Shown: positions 26,163 through 34,855 of the stretch, in pieces
Layout: each line of letters starts with the position of its first letter
Numbering within the stretch: position 1 is the first letter of the stretch
Origin: Thermococcus sp. M36
GTDB taxonomy: Archaea > Methanobacteriota_B > Thermococci > Thermococcales > Thermococcaceae
DNA: 64,000 bases
Direction of reading: 5' to 3'
Assembly: GCF_012027355.1 (NCBI RefSeq)
Contig: NZ_SNUH01000001.1
Location: forward strand, 744,001-808,000
Program-made: the position numbers and the translations under genes
The notes under the pieces: model-generated
What the model was told of the DNA's origin: nothing
The model's database searches: none
What the model saw: the letters and a program-made list of their open reading frames with translations, nothing else

Positions 26163-26519
26163 TCATCCCTTTTCTCCCCTTTCAAAGGCCTCAATGGCCT
26201 TCATGAGCGGTATCAGGTGCATAAGGGCAGGTCCTCCTGCCATAAGAACGGCAACCAGGCCCGCTTCTATCAGCTCCTCCCTCTTTGCCCCCGCCTCAAG
26301 GGCCTTCTGGGTGTGCAGGGTTATGCACCACTCACAGCCCTGTGCTATGCCAAGGGCGACCGCTATGAGCTCCTTCTCACGGGTGGTAAGGGCCTTGTTA
26401 TCAACGACCTCTCTGAGGAACCGGGAAAACGCGGCCATCTCCTTGGGGTGCTGCTTCCCCAGGGTGTCGAGGAGCTCCTCTATCTCCCTAAGTTTGACGT
26501 TAACCTCGTCGGAATTCAC
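26163..26519 (-). CDS. Carboxymuconolactone decarboxylase / AhpD-like protein
   Basis: A helical protein of about 118 residues with the AhpD-type redox site: E...GCEWCITLHTQKALEAG, that is CxxC followed by xxxH. This arrangement is used in peroxidase-like or disulfide-reducing activity rather than decarboxylation. The tail AVLMAGGPALMHL is also typical. The start is unclear: GTG 26519 has GGTGG five bases upstream, while GTG 26531 gives four more residues. A TATA-like CTTTAAACT lies near 26548-26556. It is divergent from hflX. Confidence 0.82.
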   Translation of the reverse strand: MNSDEVNVKLREIEELLDTLGKQHPKEMAAFSRFLREVVDNKALTTREKELIAVALGIAQGCEWCITLHTQKALEAGAKREELIEAGLVAVLMAGGPALMHLIPLMKAIEAFERGEKG

Positions 26520-26625
26520 GGGAACCACCACATATTACTTGCATTTTCAGTTTAAAGGCGTATCCCAAACTTCAGGTTGGAAACCATACCAAAAGAATAT
26601 AAAGGAAGGGGAGTAGGCGCTGACG

Positions 26626-27900
26626 ATGAGGGCAATCGGCGTAGTAAGGAAGTCCCGGCGGGAGAGAATAAGCCGGGAGGAGTTTGAAGAGCTCCTCCGG
26701 AGTGCTGGCTACGAGATAGTGGCGATACTCGAACAGAACCGGGAGGAGCACCCGAAGTACAACATCGGGAAGGGGAAACTGGAGGAGCTGAAGGAACTCG
26801 TTGATGAGCTGAGGCCGGACAGGGTGGTCTTCGCCAACAGGCTCACGCCCAGCCAGGCCTACAACCTCTGGAAGGAACTCAGGGTTGAGGTCATAGACAG
26901 GTGGCAGCTCGTCCTTGAGATATTCGAAAAGAGGGCCCACTCAAAGGAAGCCAAGCTCCAGGTGGAGCTCGCTTCACTCCAGTACGAGGTTCCCCTCGTG
27001 AAGGAGGCCATACGGAGGATAAAGCTCGGCGACAGGGCAGGCTTCAAGGGAATGGGTGAGTACCAGACCCAGCAGTACCTCAAGCACATCCGCTACAGGA
27101 TGGGCCGCATAAGGAAGGAGCTCGAAAGGGTCAAGGCAGACAGGGAGGTCAAGAGGAAAAGGCGCGAAGAGGTCGGCTTCATACTCATAGCCCTCGCGGG
27201 CTACACCAACGCGGGCAAGTCCACGCTCCTGAACGCGCTCGCAAGGGAGGAGATCGAGGCCAAGGACCAGATGTTCACGACCCTAGATACGACCACCCGG
27301 CGCTTTAAACTCGGCGGGAAGAGGGTTCTCGTTACCGATACCGTCGGGTTTATAGACGGACTTCCTCCCTTCATAGTAGAGGCCTTCCACTCGACGCTGG
27401 AGGAGATAGTGAAGGCGGACATAATACTCCTCGTTCTGGACGTAAGCGAACCGTGGGGCGAGATAAGGAGGAAGTTTTTGGCGTCCATTAACGTCCTAAG
27501 GGAGCTTAAAACACTCGATAAGCCAATGATAGTGGTGCTCAACAAGAGGGACCTAACAGCCGTTGAAGACGTCAGGGACAAGGCCGACAGAATAAGGGAG
27601 CTAGCCGAGGAGAGGGAGATAAACGTTTCCCGCGTCGTTTCGATATCAGCCAAGCTTGGAGAACTGGAGGAACTGTACGAGGCCATTGAAGATGTCATAC
27701 TGACCCTGCCCAAGTACGGGGCCTTCGAGATAACAGTGGGGGAGCCAGAGAAGGTCCCCCAGGCGATAGCGCTGATAAACGCCATCGGTGAGGTTCTGAA
27801 TGTGGAGTACGGGGAGGAAACGAGGATAGAGGCCTACATTCAGACCGGAATGATAAAGGAGCTGACGAGGCTGGGCGTCGGAATAAAGAGGTTAAACTAG
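26626..27900 (+). CDS. hflX: GTPase HflX
   Basis: A 424-residue ribosome-associated GTPase. The N-terminal HflX domain (residues 1-180) includes FANRLTPSQAYNLWKELRVE and the glycine-rich GMGEYQTQQYLKHIRYRMGR. The G domain has G1 AGYTNAGKST, G3 DTVGFIDGLP and G4 VLNKRD. A short C-terminal domain ends at KELTRLGVGIKRLN. HflX splits or rescues stalled ribosomes under stress. A TATA (AATATAAAGG, 26596-26605) is only about 26 bases before ATG 26626, so the mRNA may be almost leaderless. The 3' end overlaps the convergent phosphate permease by nine bases. Confidence 0.93.
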   Translation: MRAIGVVRKSRRERISREEFEELLRSAGYEIVAILEQNREEHPKYNIGKGKLEELKELVDELRPDRVVFANRLTPSQAYNLWKELRVEVIDRWQLVLEIFEKRAHSKEAKLQVELASLQYEVPLVKEAIRRIKLGDRAGFKGMGEYQTQQYLKHIRYRMGRIRKELERVKADREVKRKRREEVGFILIALAGYTNAGKSTLLNALAREEIEAKDQMFTTLDTTTRRFKLGGKRVLVTDTVGFIDGLPPFIVEAFHSTLEEIVKADIILLVLDVSEPWGEIRRKFLASINVLRELKTLDKPMIVVLNKRDLTAVEDVRDKADRIRELAEEREINVSRVVSISAKLGELEELYEAIEDVILTLPKYGAFEITVGEPEKVPQAIALINAIGEVLNVEYGEETRIEAYIQTGMIKELTRLGVGIKRLN

Positions 27901-28854
27901 CCCCACCAGAGAGAAGGCCTTGAAGATGGCCAGTGAGATGAATATCGCCGTCAGCGGTGTGGCGACCCATCCGAAGATTATGTCCATTATCACGGACTTC
28001 TCGATGCCCTCGCCCGCTAGGAGGCCCACCCCAACGACGCCGCCCACTATAGACTGGCTCGAGCTGACCGGCAGTCCGAAGAAGTTCGCCAGGCTCACCG
28101 CTATGGCGGAGCCGAACTGGGCCGCGAAGGCCGAAATTGGGCCGAGGGCGGTTATCCTCTTGCCGACGGTGTGCATGACCGCGTAGCTGAAGGTCAGAGC
28201 CCCCACCGCTAGGCTGAGGGCCACCACTATTCCGGCCGTCTTGGGCTCCATGAAGCCTGCTCCCACTATTGGCCCGGAGGCGTTCGCCACCTCATTGGTT
28301 CCGAAGTTGAAGGCCATGTAGGAGCCGCCCAGTATGGCCAGGGCCTTATAGAGGGCCTCGATTGTTGACATGCTCTTGATTTTAGAGACAACCCATGAGT
28401 AGAACCTGTAAAGGAACATCGCAAGTATCCCAGAGAGAACCGGTGAAACGACCCACGCTGCGGCTATCTTCCCGAGGGTGTACCAGTTGACGGGTGCGTG
28501 GGTGGCCAGGCCCACTCCGATGACACCCCCAACTATAGCCTGAGTTGTCGAGACAGGGAGCCCCTTTACGGTCGCTATCGTGACCCAGACGCCGGCTGCC
28601 AAAAGCGCTATCACCGCCATCTCCATTGTGAGGTATCCCTCCGGAACTATGCCCTTGCCCACGGTCTTCATGACCTTGTAGCCCTTGAGGTACGCCCCCA
28701 TGAGAACAAAGATGGCTATCGTCAGCGTTGCCTGGCGGAAGCTGAGTATGCCCGCACCAACCGCGGTGCCCATAGCGTTGGCGGAATCATTGGAACCTAT
28801 GTTCCAGGCGATGTAGAAGGCCACTGCTATCGCTGCAAGGGCAATGCCATCCAT
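27892..28854 (-). CDS. Inorganic phosphate permease (PiT family)
   Basis: A 320-residue membrane protein with about nine helices and the two inverted PiT signatures, IGSNDSANAMGTAVGAG near the N-terminus and FGTNEVANASGPIVGAG in the second half, each followed by a helix and a G-L-P-V-S motif (GLPVSTTQAIVGG, GLPVSSSQSIVGG). These carriers import phosphate with protons or sodium. ATG 28854 is preferred because GGTGAT lies five bases before it. The PhoU-like DUF47 gene that often accompanies PiT genes in archaea is not next to it. The promoter has two TATATA tracts at 28864-28880. Confidence 0.9.
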   Translation of the reverse strand: MDGIALAAIAVAFYIAWNIGSNDSANAMGTAVGAGILSFRQATLTIAIFVLMGAYLKGYKVMKTVGKGIVPEGYLTMEMAVIALLAAGVWVTIATVKGLPVSTTQAIVGGVIGVGLATHAPVNWYTLGKIAAAWVVSPVLSGILAMFLYRFYSWVVSKIKSMSTIEALYKALAILGGSYMAFNFGTNEVANASGPIVGAGFMEPKTAGIVVALSLAVGALTFSYAVMHTVGKRITALGPISAFAAQFGSAIAVSLANFFGLPVSSSQSIVGGVVGVGLLAGEGIEKSVIMDIIFGWVATPLTAIFISLAIFKAFSLVGLV

Positions 28855-28863
28855 GAGCATCAC

Positions 28864-29075
28864 CTATATAGTCTATATACCGGCATGTAGTTTATGGGCT
28901 TAAAAATTTAGCGGACGAACCTTTTTCGGGAAACGATGCCCCAATCATGCCATTGACGACTGACAAAGTTCACGCCTACCCAAAGACAGCTGACGAAGGG
29001 AGCTTAAGCCAATACCGAAACTTAAATAAATGCAATGGATGAATAAGTTTTGACAAATTTAAGGAGGCAGAGAAG
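28864..29075. other. Divergent promoter region between phosphate permease and VOR/POR locus
   Basis: This 212-base gap is AT-rich. It holds the permease TATA at its left end (TATATAG repeats), a TTAAAAATTT tract at 28900-28909, a small hairpin CGAACCTTTTTCGG (28916-28929), and on the right the POR TATA (ACTTAAATAAAT, 29020-29031) with BRE-like CCGAA before it. The predicted POR transcript start is near 29052 and AAGGAGG (29061-29067) is the ribosome site. No open frame of note was seen. Confidence 0.5.
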
Positions 29076-29633
29076 ATGATCGAGATTCGTTTTCACGGTA
29101 GGGGTGGACAGGGTGCAGTTACTGCCGCCAACATACTAGCCTCAGCTGCCTTCCTTGAGGGCAAGTACGTCCAGGCGTTCCCGTTCTTTGGTGTTGAGAG
29201 GCGTGGAGCGCCGGTTACGGCCTTCACCAGGATCGACGAGAAGCCAATCAGGATAAAGACCCAGATCTACGAGCCAGACATCGTCGTCGTTCTCGACCCG
29301 AGCCTTCTCGACACGGTTGATGTCACCGCAGGCCTAAAGGAGGGCGGAATCGTCATAGTCAACACCGAGAAGGGCAAGGAGGAAGTCCTTAAGAAGCTCA
29401 AGAAGAAGCCGGCCAAGCTGGCGCTCGTTGACGCAACCACCATCGCACTTGAAGTCCTCGGCCTGCCCATCACCAACACCGCGATCCTCGGTGCCGTCGC
29501 CAAGGCTACCGGCGTCGTTACCCTTGAGCACGTCCAGAAGGCCATCCAGGACGTCTTCTCAGGAGCCCTTGGCGAGAAGAACGCCAAGGCCGCAGCAGAA
29601 GCCTTCAACAAGACCGTCCTCTACGAACTCTGA
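29076..29633 (+). CDS. porG: Shared gamma subunit of pyruvate and 2-ketoisovalerate ferredoxin oxidoreductases
   Basis: A 185-residue protein starting [20 protein letters not shown], the gamma-subunit signature of 2-oxoacid:ferredoxin oxidoreductases. It contains [16 protein letters not shown] and [18 protein letters not shown]. In Pyrococcus the single gamma subunit serves both POR and VOR, and the gene order here is the same, with one gamma gene ahead of two delta-alpha-beta sets. No second gamma gene lies in the locus, which supports sharing. Strong TATA and AAGGAGG signals suit a highly expressed catabolic operon. Confidence 0.95.
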
Positions 29634-29669
29634 TTCTCTTTCCTTATAATCCTTGAAGGGGTGAAAAGC

Positions 29670-29987
29670 GTGAACACGTTGTTTGGTGAAAGGAAAGAAG
29701 GGGCCGTCAAAATCGTCCTCACGTCCGTGGACGAGTATCCGGAGGCCCCGATAAGCCTGGGCACAACCCTCACCAACTTCACGGGAGACTGGAGGACGTT
29801 CATACCCGTCGTTGATGACAGCAAGTGCGTCAAGTGCTACATCTGCTGGAAGTTCTGCCCAGAGCCGGCCATATACATCCGTGAGGACGGTTATGTGGGG
29901 ATTGACTACGACTACTGTAAGGGCTGCGGAATCTGCGCCAACGAGTGCCCGACCAAGGCGATAACCATGGAGAAAGAGGAGAAGTGA
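29670..29987 (+). CDS. vorD: 2-Ketoisovalerate ferredoxin oxidoreductase delta subunit
   Basis: A 105-residue ferredoxin-type subunit with two [4Fe-4S] motifs: CVKCYICWKFCPEPAIY and CKGCGICANECPTKA. It starts MNTLFGERKEG from GTG 29670, placed by GGGGTGA five bases before it; the frame is open to 29661. It passes electrons from the catalytic alpha/beta pair to ferredoxin. It precedes vorA by ten bases and is a clear paralogue of porD at 32188. Confidence 0.93.
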   Translation: MNTLFGERKEGAVKIVLTSVDEYPEAPISLGTTLTNFTGDWRTFIPVVDDSKCVKCYICWKFCPEPAIYIREDGYVGIDYDYCKGCGICANECPTKAITMEKEEK

Positions 29988-29997
29988 GGTGTTGGCC

Positions 29998-31185
29998 ATG
30001 GAGTACAAGCCCATTAGAAAGGTTGTGAGCGGCAACTACGCGGCCGCTTACGCCGTCAAGCACGCCCGCGTTGAGGTTGTGGCCGCTTACCCCATCACCC
30101 CCCAGACGAGCATCATCGAGAAGATAGCCGAGTTCCTGGCCAACGGCGAAGTGGAGAACCTTGAGTACGTTCCAGTTGAGAGCGAACACTCTGCCATGGC
30201 GGCATGTATAGGGGCGAGCGCCGCTGGAGCCAGGGTCTTCACAGCCACCTCCGCCCAGGGTCTGGCTCTGATGCACGAGATGCTCCACTGGGCCAGCGGG
30301 GCGAGGCTTCCGGTTGTCATGGTTGATGTGAACCGTGCCATGGCCCCACCGTGGAGCGTCTGGGACGACCAGACCGACAGCCTTGCCCAGAGGGACACTG
30401 GATGGATGCAGTTCTACGCCGAGAACAACCAGGAGGTCTACGACGGCGTCCTTATGGCGTTCAAGGTGGCGGAGACCGTCAACCTGCCGGCCATGGTCGT
30501 TGAGAGCGCGTTCATCCTGAGCCACACCTACGACGTCGTCGAGATGATCCCCCAGGAGCTCGTTGACGAGTTCCTCCCGCCGAGGAAGCCCCTCTACACG
30601 CTGACCGACTTCGACAACCCGATAGCGGTCGGCGCCCTCGGAACGCCCGCCGACTACTACGAGTTCCGCTACAAGATACAGAAGGCCATGGAGAAGGCCA
30701 AGGAAGTCATCAGGGACGTCGGCAAGGAGTTCGGCGAGAAGTTTGGAAGAGACTACAGCCAGATGATAGAGCTCTACAGGACTGAGGACGCGGACTTCGT
30801 CTTCATGGGAATGGGCTCCCTCATGGGAACCGTCAAGCAGGCCGTTGATGTACTCCGCGAGGAGGGCTACAAGGTCGGAGCAGCCAAGGTTCGCTGGTTC
30901 AGGCCCTTCCCGAAGGAGGAGCTCTACGAGCTCGCCAAGAACGTTGAAGGCATAGCCGTTCTCGACAGGAACTACTCCTTCGGTATGGAAGGCATACTCT
31001 TCACCGAGGCCAAGGGAGCGCTCTACAACACCAAGGCGAAGCCGCTCATGAAGAACTACATCGTCGGCCTCGGAGGAAGGGACTTCACCGTCAGCGACGT
31101 CAGGAAGATAGCTGAGAACATGAAGGCCATAATCGAGAAGGGCGAGCTGGATGTAGAGGTGGACTGGTACCACCTTAAGAGGTGA
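29998..31185 (+). CDS. vorA: 2-Ketoisovalerate ferredoxin oxidoreductase alpha subunit
   Basis: A 395-residue protein with the domain I signature YPITPQTSIIEKIAEF and EYVPVESEHSAMAACIGASA, and the domain II segment GMGSLMGTVKQAVDVLREEG. These bind the substrate and help place thiamine pyrophosphate. The complex oxidises branched-chain 2-oxoacids from peptide fermentation to acyl-CoA with ferredoxin reduction. Start ATG 29998 follows GAGGTG. It overlaps vorB by a few bases at its 3' end once the upstream frame is counted, and is a close paralogue of porA. Confidence 0.93.
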   Translation: MEYKPIRKVVSGNYAAAYAVKHARVEVVAAYPITPQTSIIEKIAEFLANGEVENLEYVPVESEHSAMAACIGASAAGARVFTATSAQGLALMHEMLHWASGARLPVVMVDVNRAMAPPWSVWDDQTDSLAQRDTGWMQFYAENNQEVYDGVLMAFKVAETVNLPAMVVESAFILSHTYDVVEMIPQELVDEFLPPRKPLYTLTDFDNPIAVGALGTPADYYEFRYKIQKAMEKAKEVIRDVGKEFGEKFGRDYSQMIELYRTEDADFVFMGMGSLMGTVKQAVDVLREEGYKVGAAKVRWFRPFPKEELYELAKNVEGIAVLDRNYSFGMEGILFTEAKGALYNTKAKPLMKNYIVGLGGRDFTVSDVRKIAENMKAIIEKGELDVEVDWYHLKR

Positions 31186-31190
31186 GAAAG

Positions 31191-32126
31191 ATGGAGATCC
31201 CCGAGAACGTTAGGAAGAGGCTGAGCATTCCGGCCGACGAGCACTTTTACGCAGGGCACACGGCCTGCCAGGGCTGTGGTGCTTCCCTGGGACTCCGTTA
31301 CGTTCTTAAAGCTTACGGAAAGAAGACCATATTCGCTATCCCGGCGTGCTGTTCAACCATCATAGCCGGCCCGTGGCCCTACAGCGCCCTCGACGCCAAC
31401 CTCTTCCACACCGCCTTCGAGACGACCGGAGCGGTCATAGGCGGCATCGAGGCGGCTTTGAAGGCCAAGGGGTACAAGGTCAAGGGCGAGGACGGAATAA
31501 TGGTCGTCGGCTGGGCCGGCGACGGCGGTACAGCGGATATAGGCCTCCAGGCCCTTTCGGGCTTCCTTGAGAGGGGCCACGACGCGGTCTACATAATGTA
31601 CGACAACGAGGCTTACATGAACACCGGAATCCAGAGGTCAAGTTCAACCCCATACGGAGCCTGGACCACCAACACCCCAGGCGGAAAGATGCACTTCTTG
31701 GAAAAGAGGAACAAGAAGAAGGTCATTGACATCGTCATCGCCCACGAGGTGCCCTACGCGGCAACCGCCAGCATAGCATACCCGGAGGACTTCATAAGGA
31801 AGCTCAAGAAGGCCCAGAAGATTCCGGGGCCGAGCTTCATACAGCTCTTCGCCCCGTGCCCGACAGGCTGGCGCTCACCCACAGACAAGAGCATCGAGCT
31901 TGCAAGGCTCGCGGTCCAGACTGCCTACTTCCCGCTCTTTGAGTACGAGAACGGAAAGTACAAGATCAACATGCCGTCAACGAAGAAGGAGCCGAAGCCC
32001 ATCGAGGAGTTCCTCAAGTACCAGGGCAGGTTCAAGTACATGACCAAGGAGGACATTGAGAGGCTCCAGGAGTGGGTCAACCGCGAGTGGGAGAAGCTCA
32101 AGAAGCTCGCCGAGGTCTTCGGCTGA
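31191..32126 (+). CDS. vorB: 2-Ketoisovalerate ferredoxin oxidoreductase beta subunit
   Basis: A 311-residue thiamine-pyrophosphate subunit. Cysteines for a [4Fe-4S] cluster are seen in GHTACQGCGASLG, with further ones at PACCST and FAPCPTG. The TPP/Mg motif is [12 protein letters not shown] with [12 protein letters not shown] downstream. ATG 31191 follows AGGTGAGAA. The assignment to VOR rather than POR rests on the conserved gene order (gamma, VOR set, POR set) and shorter length than PorB (331). The stretch around [20 protein letters not shown] is almost identical with PorB. Confidence 0.92.
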   Translation: MEIPENVRKRLSIPADEHFYAGHTACQGCGASLGLRYVLKAYGKKTIFAIPACCSTIIAGPWPYSALDANLFHTAFETTGAVIGGIEAALKAKGYKVKGEDGIMVVGWAGDGGTADIGLQALSGFLERGHDAVYIMYDNEAYMNTGIQRSSSTPYGAWTTNTPGGKMHFLEKRNKKKVIDIVIAHEVPYAATASIAYPEDFIRKLKKAQKIPGPSFIQLFAPCPTGWRSPTDKSIELARLAVQTAYFPLFEYENGKYKINMPSTKKEPKPIEEFLKYQGRFKYMTKEDIERLQEWVNREWEKLKKLAEVFG

Positions 32127-32187
32127 GCTTTCCCTCTTTACCCCAAGATTTAAGTTCCCATCTGATAATTCACCCGAGGTGATAAAC

Positions 32188-32505
32188 ATGGCCGAGAGTC
32201 CGTTTAAGGCCGAGATTGAGAGGGTTCAGAAGGAGTATAGCGAAAAGATGACGGTTGGGGCAATAGCGACCATACCCGGAAGCAGCGTCGTCAACAAGAC
32301 CGGTTCCTGGCGTGTCTTCATGCCGGAGTTCAACAGGGACAAGTGCGTTAGGTGCTATCTCTGCTACATCTACTGCCCGGAGCCGGCCATATACCTCGAC
32401 GAGGAGAACTACCCGGTCTTTGACTACGACTACTGTAAGGGCTGTGGAATTTGTGCGAACGAGTGCCCTGTTGATGCCATAACAATGGTTAGGGAAGTCA
32501 AGTGA
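32188..32505 (+). CDS. porD: Pyruvate ferredoxin oxidoreductase delta subunit
   Basis: A 105-residue two-cluster ferredoxin subunit: CVRCYLCYIYCPEPAIY and CKGCGICANECPVDA. It starts MAESPFKAEIERVQKEY at ATG 32188, with GAGGTGATAAAC before it. The frame is open upstream to 32056 but that part is inside vorB. A TATA-like TTTAAG near 32149-32154 could give a second transcript for the POR set. It is the electron exit path from PorAB to ferredoxin. Confidence 0.93.
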   Translation: MAESPFKAEIERVQKEYSEKMTVGAIATIPGSSVVNKTGSWRVFMPEFNRDKCVRCYLCYIYCPEPAIYLDEENYPVFDYDYCKGCGICANECPVDAITMVREVK

Positions 32506-32516
32506 GGTGGTGGAAG

Positions 32517-33701
32517 ATGCCGATTAGAAAGGTTATGAAGGCCAACGAAGCGGCTGCCTGGGCGGCTAAGCTGGCCAAGCCAAAGGTTATAGCCGCGTTC
32601 CCAATTACGCCGTCCACACTGGTTCCTGAGAAGATCAGCGAGTTTGTCGCGGATGGAGAGCTTGACGCAGAGTTCATCAAGGTCGAGAGCGAGCACTCAG
32701 CGATTTCAGCCTGTGTCGGTGCCTCAGCCGCTGGAGTCAGAACCTTCACTGCGACCGCCTCGCAGGGTCTCGCCCTCATGCACGAGATACTCTTCATCGC
32801 CGCCGGAATGCGCCTCCCGATAGTCATCGCCGTCGGAAACCGCGCTCTCTCAGCTCCGATCAACATCTGGAACGACTGGCAGGACACCATCAGCGAGCGC
32901 GACACCGGGTGGCTCCAGTTCTACGCTGAGAACAACCAGGAGGCTCTCGACCTCATCCTGATAGCCTTCAAGGTCGCCGAGGACGAGCGCGTTCTCCTCC
33001 CGGCCATGGTCGGCTTTGACGCGTTCATCCTCACCCACACGGTCGAACCGGTCGAGATACCCGACCAGGAGCTCGTCGACGAGTTCCTCGGCGAGTATGT
33101 GCCAAAGCACGCCTACCTCGACCCGAGCAAGCCGATAACCCAGGGTACCCTCGCCTTCCCGGCCCACTACATGGAGGCGAGATACACCGTCTGGGAGGCC
33201 AATGAGGCAGCAAAGAAGGTCATTGACGAGGCCTTTGCTGAGTTCGAGAAGCGCTTTGGTAGAAGGTACCAGAAGATTGAGGAGTACAAGACCGACGACG
33301 CCGAGATAATCTTCGTCACCATGGGCTCACTCGCCGGAACCGTCAAGGAGTACGTTGACATGCTCCGCGAGAAGGGCGTCAAGGTTGGAGTCGCCAAGCT
33401 CACCGTCTACAGGCCGTTCCCGACTGAAGAGGTCAGGGAGCTGGCGAAGAAGGCCAAGGTTCTCGCTCTGCTTGAGAAGAACGTCACCTTCAGCGTCGGC
33501 GGTGCCCTCTTCCAGGACTTCAGCAGGGCACTTATCAACGAGAAGGAGAAGCCCGTCATAGTTGACTTCATCCTCGGCCTCGGTGGAAGGGACGTCACCT
33601 TCAAGGACCTCGACGAGGCCCTCGGCATAGCCCAGAAGGCCCTCGCTGGAGAGGAGTTTGATGAAGTCAACTGGATAGGACTGAGGAAGGAGATACTGTG
33701 A
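32517..33701 (+). CDS. porA: Pyruvate ferredoxin oxidoreductase alpha subunit
   Basis: A 394-residue protein starting [20 protein letters not shown], with [35 protein letters not shown] and [20 protein letters not shown]. With PorB it oxidises pyruvate and CoA to acetyl-CoA and CO2, reducing ferredoxin, the main entry into energy conservation in Thermococcales. ATG 32517 is chosen because GAGGTGGTGGA precedes it and the GTG at 32502 lies in the porD stop. Length equals that of Pyrococcus PorA. Confidence 0.95.
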   Translation: MPIRKVMKANEAAAWAAKLAKPKVIAAFPITPSTLVPEKISEFVADGELDAEFIKVESEHSAISACVGASAAGVRTFTATASQGLALMHEILFIAAGMRLPIVIAVGNRALSAPINIWNDWQDTISERDTGWLQFYAENNQEALDLILIAFKVAEDERVLLPAMVGFDAFILTHTVEPVEIPDQELVDEFLGEYVPKHAYLDPSKPITQGTLAFPAHYMEARYTVWEANEAAKKVIDEAFAEFEKRFGRRYQKIEEYKTDDAEIIFVTMGSLAGTVKEYVDMLREKGVKVGVAKLTVYRPFPTEEVRELAKKAKVLALLEKNVTFSVGGALFQDFSRALINEKEKPVIVDFILGLGGRDVTFKDLDEALGIAQKALAGEEFDEVNWIGLRKEIL

Positions 33702-33711
33702 GGTGAGGAAG

Positions 33712-34707
33712 ATGGCCGTTAGGAAGCCCCCGATCACTACTCGCGAGTACTGGGCCCCAGGACACGCCGCCTGTGCCGGCTGCGGCTGTGCCGCCGCCCT
33801 GAGGCTCGCCACCAAAGCGTTTAGCGAGGCCATGGAGGAGAAGTACGGAGACCCGAATGCCTTTGCAATAGCCCAGGCCACCGGATGTATGGAGGTCGTC
33901 AGCGCTGTCTTCCCGTACACCGCCTGGAAGGCCCCGTGGGTTCACGTGGCCTTTGAGAACGCGGCTGCCGTTGCCAGCGGTGTTGAGGCCGCCTGGAAGA
34001 AGGTGGGCAGGAAGGGCAAGATACTGGCAATAGGCGGTGACGGTGGAACAGCCGACATCGGTATGCAGGCTTTGAGCGGCATGCTCGAGCGCTGGCACAA
34101 CGTCGTATACCTCATGTACGACAACGAGGCCTACATGAACACCGGAATCCAGAGGTCAAGCTCCACACCCTACGGCGCCTGGACCACCACCAGCCCGCCG
34201 GGCAAGCTCTCCATCGGTGAGGACAAGCCCAAGAAGTGGGTCGCCCTCATCGCGGCAGCACACCAGATACCCTACGTTGCCACCGCCAGCGTCGCCAACC
34301 CCTACGACTACATCAGGAAGATGAAGAAGGCGGCAAAGATCGATGGCCCGGCTTTCGTTCAGGTCCAGTGTACCTGTGTTCCGGGCTGGCGCGCCCCGCC
34401 TGAGAAGAGCATTGAGATCACCAGGCTAGCCATTGAGACCGGTGTCTGGCCGCTCTTCGAGATTGAGAACGGCGACTTCCACAACATCAAGATACAGGCA
34501 CCGGGCGGAGGCGCAAAGGTCAAGCGCGAGGGAGGAAGAGTCGTGGCCATCGAGTTCAAGAAGCCCATCGAGGAGTACCTCAAGCTCCAGGGCAGGTTCA
34601 AGCACCTCTTCAAGCAGCCAGAGGCAATTGACCAGCTCCGCGAGCAGATCAAGGCCATGTGGAAGGTCCTCGGCGTCGAGGTCACACTCCCGAAGCCGGA
34701 GGAGTGA
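33712..34707 (+). CDS. porB: Pyruvate ferredoxin oxidoreductase beta subunit
   Basis: A 331-residue TPP subunit. Cluster cysteines are in [22 protein letters not shown] and VQCTCVPGW; the TPP/Mg motif is [16 protein letters not shown] followed by [10 protein letters not shown]. It begins at ATG 33712 after GTGAGGTGAGGAAG. A C-terminal insert relative to VorB ([17 protein letters not shown]) accounts for the longer chain. It closes the seven-gene locus; T-rich DNA follows (34710-34724). Confidence 0.95.
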   Translation: MAVRKPPITTREYWAPGHAACAGCGCAAALRLATKAFSEAMEEKYGDPNAFAIAQATGCMEVVSAVFPYTAWKAPWVHVAFENAAAVASGVEAAWKKVGRKGKILAIGGDGGTADIGMQALSGMLERWHNVVYLMYDNEAYMNTGIQRSSSTPYGAWTTTSPPGKLSIGEDKPKKWVALIAAAHQIPYVATASVANPYDYIRKMKKAAKIDGPAFVQVQCTCVPGWRAPPEKSIEITRLAIETGVWPLFEIENGDFHNIKIQAPGGGAKVKREGGRVVAIEFKKPIEEYLKLQGRFKHLFKQPEAIDQLREQIKAMWKVLGVEVTLPKPEE

Positions 34708-34795
34708 TTTCCTCCCCTTTTTCATTTCAAGGCTTTTCTAAAGCTTCCTGATTTAAACCCGCGTAATACTTTCCCGGTTTTCAACCTTTTGTTCA

Positions 34796-34832
34796 TAACA
34801 CCAATTTTAAAAAACTGTTAAAAATCGTGTTA
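34796..34832. promoter_or_regulatory. 15-base inverted repeat covering the TATA box of the FmdE-ABC operon
   Basis: The arms TAACACCAATTTTAA (34796-34810) and TTAAAAATCGTGTTA (34818-34832) are complementary at 13 of 15 positions around a seven-base spacer. The best TATA candidate, TTTTAAAAA (34806-34814), lies inside the element, with transcription expected near 34835 and ATG at 34856. Binding here would block TBP, so a repressor operator is the natural reading. The downstream importer suggests a metal- or cofactor-sensing repressor. Operator status is inferred from symmetry and position. Confidence 0.55.
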
Positions 34833-34855
34833 CTTTATCCGAAATCGGTGATACC

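Noticed and set aside
28925-29000. Possible C/D RNA in the gap before porG (two CTGA boxes at about 28967 and 28990).
   Set aside because: No RTGATGA-like box C precedes them; only CGATGCC is present, and no terminal stem forms.
29830-31173. Long open frame of 447 codons antisense to vorA, and a similar one antisense to gor (50961-51968).
   Set aside because: They lie opposite strongly typed genes with conserved motifs; antisense openness is common with this codon usage, and their translations are low-complexity L/V/E/G text with no motif.
32170-32190. TGM-like ATTCAC-N5-GTGATA before porD.
   Set aside because: Two of six bases in the left half mismatch and the right half is just the GAGGTGATAAAC ribosome site; no suitable promoter setting.
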